In this document: positions 10,873 to 23,599 of the stretch, in pieces
How the letters are laid out: each line of letters begins with the position of its first letter
Numbering within the stretch: the first letter of the stretch is position 1
DNA from: Meandrina meandrites
Lineage: Eukaryota > Cnidaria > Anthozoa > Scleractinia > Meandrinidae
Length of the DNA: 64,000 bases
Assembly (NCBI GenBank): GCA_963693305.1
Contig: OY855908.1
Location: 3,896,501 to 3,960,500, forward strand
Direction: 5' to 3'
Notes under the pieces: model-generated
Seen by the model: the letters and a program-made list of their open reading frames with translations, nothing else
Told to the model about the DNA's origin: nothing
Databases searched by the model: none
Translations under genes and position numbers: made by a program

Positions 10873-12306
10873 ATGACACAACTTCTTGTTCTTTCTTTAG
10901 CAATTTACTTTCTCCTCATTCTGACGCCTCATGATGTATCCTCCGAAGGAGCGAAGCAAGAACAGGAAACGGTAATTTTAGTTTCCATGGATGGTATGGG
11001 ATGGCAATACATCAGCGGGCAGTTTGCCGAGACTCCAAATCTAGATGCCGTGGGACGGAATGGCGTGCATACACGCTACATGAGAAATGTTGTCCCGACT
11101 AAAACATGGCCCACACACCACTCGTACCTCACGGGATTGCATCCAGAAAGCCACGGGATCGTGTCAAACAGATTCTGGGATCCCGTTTACCAAGAAAAGT
11201 TCATTTTCGATTATGACTGCTCAAACAATGACCCAAAGTTTTACAACGCCTCGGAACCGATCTGGTTGACACTGCAGAAGGAAGGGGGACGAAGCGGAGT
11301 TTATTTTTGGCCAGGGAGCCGCGGTTACCGTGAAAAGCCTACTTACTACGAGAAACCTATTTGCCTTGTGAACTGCAGCGCAATCGACCCAAAAGATCTC
11401 CCTAAATACAGAAACAGAACGCGCTCAACATGGCCACCTTACATCCACTGTTTCCCTAACTACACAGAGCCTGCCAAGAGCCGTCTCGATAAAGTGATCA
11501 ACTGGATTAAGTCGGACAAACCGCCGCAATTTGTAGCAGTGTATATAGATCATCCGGATTGGGAGGGCCACGATTACGGCTCGCATTCTAAAGAGTACAA
11601 GGCTGCCATTGAAAAGGTCGATCGAGAAGTTGTGGGTTACCTGACAGATCGATTGCGTGACGAAGGCCTTCTGGATAGTGTCAATTTAATCTTTGTCAGC
11701 GATCACAGTTTTAACAACATTTCTTCGAGTCGTCGCATCATTCTCGATGATTACCTCGACCAGTCAGCTTACATGATGACAGAAACAGAAGCCCTGGGGC
11801 ACGTTTGGCCCAATGACGGAAAACTCGATGAAATATTTGACAATCTTACGAAAGTTTCCAATCCACACATGACAGTGTACAAGAAAAAAGACATCCCGGA
11901 ATCGTACCATTGGAAACACAACCGCAGAATTCCTCCAATATTCATTGATCCCGCAGTGGGCTGGTCTATCGGGCAGTCCCGCGGGAACTCCAACGCAACG
12001 TGGGTTTACGGGTCGCACGGCTGGCCACCACAGGAGAGTCGAAGCTACGCAATTTTCTTCGCACAGGGCCCGGCGTTTAAAAAGAACTTGGAGGTACAGC
12101 CGTTTAGCATACTTGATGTCTATCCATTGATGTGCCATTTGCTTGGAATCACACCACAACCAAACAACGGCTCACTGAAAAATGTACTGCCCATGCTGCG
12201 GGAATTAACCACCAACAGCCCGCCCACCGCTGGCCAAATTGAAGTCCTCGCATGGGCATTTCCCGTCTTTCTGTCTGCGTTTATTTCCGCACTGATTCAC
12301 CTTTGA
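10873..12306 (+). CDS. ectonucleotide pyrophosphatase/phosphodiesterase, single exon, second copy
   Basis: A complete 477-residue ENPP4/5-like ectoenzyme. It has an N-terminal signal peptide (LLVLSLAIYFLLIL) and the full metal/catalytic set: D40, T78 in KTWPTH, D229 and H233 in PDWEGH, D277 and H278 in SDHS, H382 in GSHGW. The C-terminus ends in a hydrophobic stretch (WAFPVFLSAFISALIHL), a likely membrane or GPI anchor. Start at 10873 is chosen because the signal peptide follows directly. The gene has no intron. It is the intact partner of the broken copy at 14296-15605; the shared segment begins about 9 bases before the ATG and continues past the stop. It differs more from the copy at 7633-9087, so the order of events is probably an older duplication giving the first gene and a younger one giving the second gene and the pseudogene. 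Confidence 0.93.
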   Translation: MTQLLVLSLAIYFLLILTPHDVSSEGAKQEQETVILVSMDGMGWQYISGQFAETPNLDAVGRNGVHTRYMRNVVPTKTWPTHHSYLTGLHPESHGIVSNRFWDPVYQEKFIFDYDCSNNDPKFYNASEPIWLTLQKEGGRSGVYFWPGSRGYREKPTYYEKPICLVNCSAIDPKDLPKYRNRTRSTWPPYIHCFPNYTEPAKSRLDKVINWIKSDKPPQFVAVYIDHPDWEGHDYGSHSKEYKAAIEKVDREVVGYLTDRLRDEGLLDSVNLIFVSDHSFNNISSSRRIILDDYLDQSAYMMTETEALGHVWPNDGKLDEIFDNLTKVSNPHMTVYKKKDIPESYHWKHNRRIPPIFIDPAVGWSIGQSRGNSNATWVYGSHGWPPQESRSYAIFFAQGPAFKKNLEVQPFSILDVYPLMCHLLGITPQPNNGSLKNVLPMLRELTTNSPPTAGQIEVLAWAFPVFLSAFISALIHL

Positions 12307-12710
12307 AGGACTTCACATGTTTCTATCCTTAAATCCCTGGCAGTTCTTGGTTTTCATGTTACGTCATAAAATTCGAAATCAAAATTCACTAGGCCTGCTA
12401 AATTTTCGTTGTCATTAGGCGTAAGATAAACTAAAAATATATCTTTTTGCAAATTTCCAGCTCGATAGTGTCATTCGCTTTTAAAACAGAACATTTGAAT
12501 ATTTGAGTTCTCCGTCGTATGTGACATCAACTTGAGTGCCGTGACAAAGCTGTTTTGTTTGAAAAAGGCCTTTACTTTCCATTTTCAACAGATTGAACAT
12601 TTCAGATGTAATAAGTGGTGTTTATGTGAAAGTGTACTAGCTCATGAGCCAAAGATAGTCCCCCTTGTAAACAGAATTGAGTTCCAGATGGTTTCTCTGA
12701 TATCACGGAG

Positions 12711-12812
12711 CAACCTCGTTCCCAGGGTCTCTCTCCCCCCCCCCCCCCCCCTTCCCCGCAAGAGCGGGAGAAGAGAGGGGGCGGGGAGAGACAGACCCTG
12801 GGAACGAGGTTG
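12711..12812. mobile_element. 102-bp hairpin MITE
   Basis: Arms CAACCTCGTTCCCAGGGTCT and its complement enclose a run of 17 C and a purine-rich strand. Flanks ATCACGGAG (12702-12710) and ATCACGGCG (12813-12821) are a 9-bp duplication with one mismatch. It lies in the 3' flank of the second ENPP gene and is absent from the duplicated flank of the pseudogene. Confidence 0.7.
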
Positions 12813-12879
12813 ATCACGGCGGCCATATTTGTGCCCCTTGGAAGGGCACAAATATGGCGTCTCCTCACTAAGCTTTATA

Positions 12880-13310
12880 AATTTGGGTTGACAGGTTCGG
12901 AAAACAACTCGCGAACTGATGTTGCACCAAAAACGGATTGTGTTTTTTTTCTATTAGGTCTGTCAGAATGCAGTCGATTATACAAAACGCACAGTGCTAT
13001 GAAAAGGTCAAACCAAGCTGTTAATTTATTATCTGAAAAGTTGACTGACGTGCAAATTGATGACGTCACATGTGGTTCAATGACCACTCTTCTAATTGTC
13101 GACTTTGGCACTGAAAGGGTTAAATGAGAGGGGATTCTTATCCTGTGTTTTAGAAATGTTAATTGTGGGTTTTGCTCTCACTTAAGCTGTTTAGGACAGG
13201 ACGCCATTTAATGTTTTTAGTCTTCACGTCTTTTAGGTTCGTAGTCGAAGAAATAAAAATTCTCTGTCATACTTTGTTGGAGGTTTAAATTAGCCTGCGA
13301 ACAGGCTCCC
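12880..13310. repeat. duplicated non-coding block (copy 1)
   Basis: Matches 15825-16215 closely over about 400 bp, including AATTGATGACGTCACA, AATGCAGTCGATTATACAAA and GTAGTCGAAGAAATAAAAAT. With the ENPP copies it forms one local duplication. Contains a full TGACGTCA site. No coding frame is conserved between the two copies. Confidence 0.75.
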
Positions 13311-14286
13311 AAGTGGCATACCATATGAGAAACAGGTACGCACGCTGGTACGAAAACAATTCAGAAAAATATTCCTTTTGTTCCTCACTAACAATAATAA
13401 ATTACGTAGGCAACGCAGTGATGCTCAAGTGATACGAATGAGCCAAGTTTTACCGGGAAATCGGTTGATAATTTCTAAATAAGTTCTACAATCAAAATAA
13501 GCAAGTTCACTTCATACTCTCTTGGCAAGTTACAATGCCTGATTTCTAGTAAAATAATAAGAACTATTGGTAGTTCACGCATTCCTTACTAAAGAACTAG
13601 TTCCTAAGAAACGCAACATCCGCGTGTACAACAACAACACTGAGCGAGTAAGAGAAGACAACATTTGAACAGCTTAATCAAAGAAGCAAGTCAGTTATGT
13701 GTATCTCGAACACCTCTGAAATATTCCAATATTATATTTTGAATGACCCAACACCTATTTCTTAAAACATCACCACTACCTTTTTACCCTTTATAACACA
13801 CGAATAAATATCAAAGGGTTAAGTACGTAGACCTATTAAGCAAATCGATTCAACAGGTGATGTTCCTTAAAGTTAATCTAATCATCTAGCGATAACATTT
13901 GCACTCGCCTGACAGTCGAAAGATGGCAAGATTCGATGACGTATGGATAAACAAATTGGACTTTTTTCAACTTCCCACATTGATTTTTTGCTAATTTTTT
14001 ACAATCTGTCGAGAATTGTAAAAGAAAGCTGCCTATCAAAAAGAATTAGAGCTAGAATTTGGGGGTCACGGACCATTTAAGTCAGTAAACTACAAGCGAA
14101 CTTAACGCAAAGTCTACCAGCCTATATGTGTTCCTCTGCGCGCTAGCTCGATGCATGAGGTGGCGTGGCATTGATTGATTGATTGATTGATTGATTCAAT
14201 CAACTTTATTTTAAAGAGAGTTACGACAAGAATTAAAAACTGATAAACTTGCCGCCCTCGCATATCACAAGCTGAAACCAAGCTGC
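13311..14286. other. no gene seen; (GATT)n microsatellite at 14171-14196
   Basis: Spacer between the two halves of the ENPP duplication. Apart from the GATT microsatellite near its right end I see no repeat boundary and no coding signal. Confidence 0.45.
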
Positions 14287-14295
14287 GAGTCCAGC

Positions 14296-15605
14296 ATGAC
14301 ACAACTTCTTGTTCTTTCTTTTGTAATTTGCTTTCTCCTCATTCTGACGCCTCATGATGTATCCTCCGAAGGAACGAAGCAAAAAAAGGAAACGCTAATT
14401 TTAGTTTCCATGGATGGTATGGGATGGTAATACATCAGCGGGCAGTTTGCCGAGAAAGTCCAGAAAGCCACGGGATCGTGTCAAACAGATTCTGGGATCC
14501 CGTTTACCAAGAAAAGTTCATTTTCGAATATGACTGCTCAAACAATGATCCAAAGTTTTACAACGCCTCGGAGCCGATCTGGTTGACGCTGCAGAAGGAA
14601 GGGTGGCGAAGCGGAGTTTATTTTTGGCCAGGGAGCCGCGGTTACCGTGAAAAGCCTACTTACTACGAGAAACCTATTTGCCTTGTGAACTGCAGCGCAA
14701 TCGACCCAAAAGATCTCCCTAAATACAGAAACAAAACGCGCTCAACATGGCCTGCTTACATCCACTGCATCTCTAACTACACAGAGCCTGCCAAGAGCCG
14801 TCTCGATAAAGTGATCAACTGGATTAAGTCGGACAAACCGCCGCAATTTGTAGCAGTGTATATAGATCTTCCGGATTGGGAGGGCCACGATTATGGCTCG
14901 CATTCGAAAGAATACAAAGCTGCCATTGAAAAGGTCGATCGAGAAGTTGTGGGCTACCTGACAGATCGATTTGGATAGCGTCAATTTAATCTTTGTCAGC
15001 GATCACAGTTTTAACAACATTTCTTCGAGTCGTCGCATCATTCTTGATGATTATCTTGACCAATCAGCTTACATGATGACAGAATCAGGAGCCTTGGGGC
15101 ACGTTTGGCCCAACGACGGAAAACTCGATGAAATATTTGACAATCTTACGAAAGCTTCCAATCCACATATGACAGTGTACAAGAAAAAAGACATCCCGGA
15201 ATCGTACCATTGGAAACACAATCGCAGAATTCCTCCGATATTCATTGATCCCGCAGTGGGTTCGTCTATCGGGCAGTCCCGCGGGAACTCCAGCGCAACG
15301 TGGGTTTACGGGTCGCACGGCTGGCCGCCACAGGAAAGTCGAAGTTACGCAATTTTCTTCGCACAGGGCCGGCGTTTAAAAAGAACTTGGAGGTACAGCC
15401 GTTTAGCATACTTGATCTCTATCCATTGATGTGCCATTTGCTTGGAATCACACCACAACCAAACAACGGTTCACTGGAAAATGTACTGCCCATGCTACGG
15501 GAATTCACCACCAACAGCCCGCCCACTGGGGGCCAAATTGGAGTTATCGCACGGGCAGTTCCTGTCTTTCTGTCTGCGTTTATTTCCACACTGATTCACC
15601 TTTGA
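14296..15605 (+). pseudogene. broken ENPP copy
   Basis: Nearly identical to the gene at 10873-12306 from start codon to stop codon, but disabled at least four times. A glutamine codon is TAA at 14428-14430. About 110 bp covering the catalytic threonine (KTWPTH) and surrounding residues is missing at about 14455, replaced by four bases, shifting the frame. A 17-bp deletion near 14973 shifts it again, and a one-base deletion near 15368 (GGCCGGCG instead of GGCCCGGCG) a third time. The intervening pieces are still very similar to the intact gene, so inactivation is recent or the copies have been homogenised. No enzyme can be made from it. Confidence 0.95.
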
Positions 15606-17752
15606 AGGACTTTCCTTAAATACCTGGAAGTACCTTTCTTTTGTTTACCTTTTCACCTTCAGAGGGGAGGGAAGGGGAAACTCCCATGTTAACCCTTTCA
15701 CTGCTGAATTTTCTCAGCCGCTGAATTAAATTTTTTCTGCTTCGATACCAATTTTGGCGCATGCGCATAAGCCAAAATTGAACGTCAATTACTGGTGTGT
15801 TGGCCAGTTTATGTAGCGATTTTGCACCGAAAACGGATCGTGTTTTTTTTTTTTTGAATTAGCTCTCTCAGAATGCAGTCGATTATACAAAGCGCACAGT
15901 GCTATGAAAAGGTCAAACCAAGCTGTCAGTTACTTATCTGAAAAGTCGACTGACGTGCAAATTGATGACGTCACAAGTGGTTCAATGACCACTCTTCCAA
16001 TTGTCGACTTTGGCACTGAAAGGGTTAAATAAGAGGGGATACTTGTCATCTCTTTTAGAAATGTTAATTGTGGGTTTTGCTCTCACTTAGACTGTTTAGT
16101 ACAGGACGCCATTTAATGTTTTTATTCTTCTGGTCTTTTAGGTTCGTAGTCGAAGAAATAAAAATTCTCCGTCATACTTTGTTGGAGGGTTTTATTAGCT
16201 TGCGAACAGAATCCCAAGTGGGGGAGGGCGAAAAGCAAATCCTCTACCCCCTCCCCCTCCTTTGTCTTCTCACTTTCTTTTTGCCCCATCCTCGACCGGA
16301 GAGGCTGCTCACAGGATAATGGAGATCGAACAGGCATGAAATCTTCAAAATTTCTTTAGAGATAAAAGCATTTGATGACAGGGTCTTAATCTTCATTTAA
16401 GTCACTAATTCTTGGAGGTCAAATAAGGCTTCAGTCAAACCCAGATTGGCTTCCTGTTGAGGTTTAATTCAAATTCTTGGACAAGGCATCCCCACTTCTT
16501 GTACATGGGCTCCCTCGTGGGCTGTTTCTATAACAAATTTAATAGCCTGCGAGCAGGCTCTACGTGCGAAAGGAGAGCAGGCTACAAATTTAAGTATGCA
16601 GTTGTGAGATTGAAAGTACTTGATTATCCCTTGATTGAAACCAAATTCTCAGAACCATTTCAAAACGGGTAAGGGGACTTGCATGCTAAACTTGGGCCTC
16701 TGCAGTAGTGTAGCAGCTTTTATAAGCTTGCAATTTCTTTTTATTTTTACCTTTATTGTTGAATTAAAATTTACAGGACAATTACATACAGTAGAATTAT
16801 TTACATAACAGTACATTAAGTTACAATGCAATTAAAAAGGAAGCCTAATCTTAATAGTACACGTTACTAGCAATATTACAAAACAAATAATAGGTTTCAA
16901 TTTTTTTTTTGTCGTGACTTATATTGACATTGTTATACGCAGTGGACAGTACAATACTTACGTAAACAACAAATACGAACACACACACTAACTACTAAAT
17001 CAAAGCTGCCCAAGTTTCTTTAAATTGTTTTAACTGGTTGTTTTGCACAGCTTAAGTGCGAAGAATTACGAATTTGTCCTTTAGGCACGAAAGCCCTCAA
17101 AGTCCAAGATGCCAACGCTTGCTTGCAATTTCACCGGTCCTCTAGGGTAACCGATACAAATCCTCTTGATTTATATCAAGTGTTCTTTCAATTTTTTCAG
17201 CGCAAGTTAGTGTAAAAAAAGTTAGTCATATCACATTAATAATAAAAGGTATAAGATGCATTTAATCAAATTAAGATTAAAACAAAGGCTTGCAAGAAGC
17301 AGTGGGATTTTTACTTCTATATACCAATACTTTAATATAAAAGATTTTATGAGCTTTTAGTGTGTGTCTGTTCTGTTGGTTTTCCAAAATTTCTCAGCCA
17401 ACTGCAAAGCAAACTGCTTGTGCAATTTGTTGGTATTGTTGTACATTTTCTTCTGTGCCAGCAGGGGGGGTGGGGGTGGGGGTAGCTCCCATATGAAACA
17501 GATGGGGATGGCTTAGGTCTATTAGTGTTGTCAACTTGTCGTCAGTTTGTTGCATCAGGCAATGTTGTACTGTCTAAACCTGCTCATACAATGCAAATAC
17601 CGCATTACAACACAAGGATCATGTGGTCCTTCAAGGCCAAGATGCCAGATGTTACATACAACCCTTCTACAATACAGAAACGCCTTTAACTACCAGCAGT
17701 AACACTTCAAATTACTGTGATTTATGAACTGTAACCTTAAAAGCATGCCTGT
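15606..17752. other. no gene seen; duplicated block copy 2 at 15825-16215
   Basis: The first 600 bases repeat the 3' flank of the intact ENPP gene. The AGCCTGCGAGCAGGCT palindrome at about 16552 also occurs in variant form near 13302 and 16199 and is probably a small dispersed repeat. The rest is AT-rich without coding signal. Confidence 0.5.
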
Positions 17753-17762
17753 ACCACAGAAA

Positions 17763-18067
17763 ATATGGGAGGCACGGTGGCCTAATGGTTAGTGCGCTGG
17801 ACTCCGCATCGAATGGTCCGGGTTCGAGCCCTGGCCAGGGTCACTGTGTTGTGTTCTTAAGCAAGACACTTAACTCTCATAGTGCTTCTCTCCACCCAGG
17901 TGTATAAATGGGTACCAGCGAAATAATGCTGGGGGGTAACCCTGCGATGGACTAGCATCCCATCCAGGGGGGAGTAGAAATAATACTCCTAGTCGCTTAA
18001 TGCTACGGAAACCGGGATAAGCTCCGGCGGTATGAGCCACTAGTAGGCTCGATGCAGACTTTACCTT
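17763..18067 (+). mobile_element. tRNA-derived SINE, copy 1
   Basis: Begins with a tRNA-like head holding RNA polymerase III boxes (A box around GTGGCCTAATGG, B box GGTTCGAGCC). It continues into a body with CTCTCCACCCAGGTGTATAA. The direct repeat ACCACAGAAA at 17753-17762 and 18068-18077 is the target duplication. It lies just downstream of the last exon of the minus-strand gene ending at 18106. The body resembles SINEs reported from corals and other animals (possibly the Nin-DC type), which I could not check. Confidence 0.85.
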
Positions 18068-18105
18068 ACCACAGAAATTATAATGTTGTAGTTTATTACA
18101 ATTTT

Positions 18106-20781
<2,676 letters not shown>

Positions 20782-20899
20782 TCAAGAAAGAAACAGTGAC
20801 TATTATCAGATGCCTTCGCCCGCCATGTTCTGTGGCTGAGCGACCACGCACTCAAAAAAATTCTGGGCTAGTAAATGGCCAAGCTCACGACAAGTCTTA

Positions 20900-20973
20900 T
20901 CTCTCGTAGCTCAGTTGGTTAGAACGCCCAACCGGTATCTGGGAGGCCATGGGTTCGATTCCCGTCGGGGACT
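20900..20973 (+). ncRNA. tRNA-like sequence, probably a decayed tRNA or SINE head
   Basis: Has a D-arm (TAGCTCAGTTGGTTAGAAC), a five-pair T-arm around TTCGATT, and an anticodon-arm-like CCCAA/CTGGG stem. The acceptor stem (TCTCTCG against CGGGGAC) pairs only partly and the anticodon loop lacks the usual T at position 33. It therefore looks like a tRNA-derived repeat or pseudogene rather than a working tRNA. Confidence 0.5.
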
Positions 20974-21292
20974 CAGAATTTTTCTTTGTCCCATGCTCTT
21001 GTCATTGTTGAAAAAGATCATCTTCACTCTCGGACTTGTTCCCAAGGGCGGGAAGTAGCGGGTCCTCTTGGGTCCCCTGGGGTTGGTTGGACTTGGTGAA
21101 TGGGTGGGTTTAACCCCCTTCGGAACCCCAATGTTGGCAAAAGAAACCTTATTGAGTTCAAACTGAAACAGCTGCCTCCATGGCGGGAGTCAAGATACAG
21201 ACTTCCCTACCCTTTCATATATCTAACCCTGTGAAATCCCTACCCCTTTATATACCTGAAGCTTGAAAAAGTTACCCCTTTCGGGAGGAGCC

Positions 21293-21951
21293 TAGGCTCT
21301 TGCCGATTGTGCTAGCATAATTTTTGGCATAATCTGAGGAATTGAGCATAATTTTTGCCCTTTTTCCAAAAGTAGCACTGCTAGCATAATCCGTATATTT
21401 TCTTGTCTTAATAGCACAATTTTAGAATAATTCAAGAAAACGAAGATCTCAGCTACTAAAAACGATAGATTACTATTAACAGTTGGTTCAACTCCTATTT
21501 TGCGATTGCTTTTTAGTTGTGTTGAGATACCGCGGGAATTCGATGAAACGGAACCGGAAGTCTGTGTCTCGGTCCCAGACTCCTTAGTCTTTCTCCCAGT
21601 GCTCGTTTCAAAATGGCGGCCGCCACGCCAAACGAGTCAAGTGCAGTGAACTTACATCCAGATAGTTTACAAGGAAGCGAGAACAGAGAGGATAGACCAA
21701 AGCCTGCACAACTTGCCCGGGATAGACGCCTCGAATCCACCACTGGAAAATACAAGAGGAGGGGGACGAGTAATTAGGCTCTTGCAAACAAACTTGTCTT
21801 GTGAGTTGTGAAGTTTGTGCACAGAATAATTTTTTAAAAAAGTAGCATAATTTTGAAAAGCGAGCATAATTTGAGCATAATTTGGGCAAAAAACGAGCAC
21901 TGCCACTAGCATAATATGCCACTTTTACTAGCACAATCGGCAAATGCCTAG
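21293..21951. mobile_element. 659-bp transposon nested in the repeat at 21200-21995
   Basis: Left end TAGGCTCTTGCCGATTGTGC and right end (complement) CTAGGCATTTGCCGATTGTG are inverted copies. AGGAGCC at 21286-21292 and again at 21952-21958 is the target duplication. Subterminal DNA repeats AGCATAATTT many times on both sides. It contains no transposase but carries a GC-rich central segment with a short open frame (next entry). Confidence 0.75.
21613..21777 (+). CDS. 54-codon open frame carried inside the nested transposon
   Basis: Starts in a strong context (AAAATGGCGGCCG) within the GC-rich centre of the element. It encodes MAAATPNESSAVNLHPD followed by a basic, hydrophilic tail (KYKRRGTSN). 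Composition and start context look like a 5' untranslated region plus first exon of a host gene picked up by the transposon, not like transposon DNA. I do not recognise the protein. It could equally be chance; no upstream promoter was identified. Confidence 0.35.
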   Translation: MAAATPNESSAVNLHPDSLQGSENREDRPKPAQLARDRRLESTTGKYKRRGTSN

Positions 21952-22121
21952 AGGAGCCCCCGTATAGGCCAAAATAGGGAGTACCCCCCCCCCCCCCTCC
22001 ACCCCGCCCACCCCCTTGGCTTGGTCGACTCTTGTGCAGTGGTTATTTAGGCAAGAGTATTCGGGCACAACTGGAAAACCAAAATGACAGCTGCGACAGG
22101 GACTATGAAATACAGTTGACT

Positions 22122-22309
22122 GCCGATATCTCGAACCTTCAAGGGAAATGGCCGATTCCCTCTATGGCGCGCGCCTGCAGGGAATCATGGTAGATGTATT
22201 CATCAAACCATGCACGAGACTTAGCAGCGATGAATACAACTACCGTGAATCCCTGCAGGCGCGCGCCATAGAGGGAATCAGGCATTCGAAAAAGGTTCGA
22301 GTTATCGGG
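22122..22309. repeat. long imperfect palindrome
   Basis: Outer arms CCGATATCTCGAACCTT and its complement enclose an inner pair GATTCCCTCTATGGCGCGCG / CGCGCGCCATAGAGGGAATC. A short loop lies at about 22200-22222. It contains two GGCGCGCGCCTGCAGG-like cores. Probably a foldback MITE. Confidence 0.65.
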
Positions 22310-22942
22310 AGTGGAGAACAAATCACCAGAAATTAGGGAAAAACGGTTTTTCAATGTTCTTCTATTCATGCAGTATACATTTTACTCAGATTTAATTACA
22401 GAATAGAGAAGTCAAGGGGGGCAAGAGATTTATTGGCATTTTGAAAAAGGGGTTAAGAAGCAACACTTCGTGAAAAACATCGGAGCCTGGGTAAAATTAT
22501 ATAGAAAATGACCTGAAGGAAAACGAAAATTGCTTCGAGTTAGCTGGAGGTTTGAGTTACCGAGGGTGAAATTACAGTATGACGGAAATCCAGGGGAAAT
22601 CGATTTTTGCAGTAGGTCTTTCCTACACCAAATGCTAAGCACACGTTGATGTAGGAGAAACCAGCTGCTCCCCAGGGTAGTTTGTTCAACAACACATTCA
22701 AAGGTTGTCTTGCCTGAAAAACAAGCATAAGTCAGCATATAACAGGGTGGAGCTCGAGACTGGAGCGTGCATCCAGACATCCCTTGTTTCTGACTGCACT
22801 GAGTTCTGACGTTAGATAAGAAACTGCAAATAAATTTTGAAATTTGGCTTTATTCAACCATACAAATATTTTTTGGGGCACTACTTAGAGTAGAATGCAT
22901 ACTTTATAGTTTTACAAAGCTCTTATTATTCTTCTACTGGCC

Positions 22943-23081
22943 TCGGTTGTTTAAAGGGTGGATAGCGCTATCCACTGTATAAATCAATATCCAGTGGATA
23001 AGTGTTGACAAAGTATACCATACCATCCACTGGATAGTGACTTATCCAGTGGATAGCATTATCCACTCTTCGAACAACCGG
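22943..23081. mobile_element. small MITE (GGATAG...CTATCC hairpin)
   Basis: Ends CGGTTGTTTAAAGGGTGGAT and complement ATCCACTCTTCGAACAACCG. The interior repeats CCAGTGGATA in both directions. Lies in the probable 3' untranslated region of the CREB gene; a minus-strand AATAAA near 22850 would place the transcript end beyond it. Confidence 0.65.
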
Positions 23082-23599
23082 GACCTTAAGTCTAAATCTA
23101 CATTTATCATATTTTTACACCATTGAAAGAGATAGCACAACTTTCTTTGTTTTCATTTACATTAACAATAATCTGAATAAAACACAAAACTGGTGTAAGT
23201 AAAACTTTCAAGACCATGAGGAGTTTTCTTTTTATAGAAAATTATGCATGCATAGTGTATTACAAATGAATAAAATGTCTGAGGGGCTATTTACAATGTT
23301 GTACAATCTCAACGCAGTTGCTTTTGTTATTGGGTAAGTTATTTAAAGCGGAATTCCAATGACTTATCAGAGAGACAGTAAAAAATAGCACTATTGTCAA
23401 TCAAGCAAAATGGCGAGTAATTTTAAAAGTCCTGCAACTGACAAGCCAAGACGTAAAAACTGTTATTTCAATTGCTTTTAAGCATGTTGTGCCACTTTTT
23501 TGACAAATTGCAAAGCTTGGCAAACACACACACAAATGAGAATTACTTTGAAAAGTCATTGGAAACCACTCTATTGTTAACAGTGAAGTAATACACATT

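Larger units (their letters stand above)
21200..21995. repeat. dispersed MITE-like repeat split by a nested element
   Basis: Left part (to 21292) and right part (from 21952) match the uninterrupted copy at 5700-6092 around CCTTTCGGGAGGAGCC and CCCCGTATAG. The right edge ends in GGGAGTACC plus a run of 14 C, like the end of the MITE at 10156-10614. Confidence 0.65.

Noticed and set aside
20900..20973. Functional tRNA gene
   Set aside because: Acceptor stem pairs poorly and the anticodon loop lacks T33; listed only as tRNA-like.
22540..22780. Possible minus-strand exon after TTTTTCAG (GKTTFECVVEQTT or QARQPLNVLLNK frames)
   Set aside because: Acceptor-like signal but no matching donor, no neighbouring exons in phase and no family recognised; the left part merges into a repeat.
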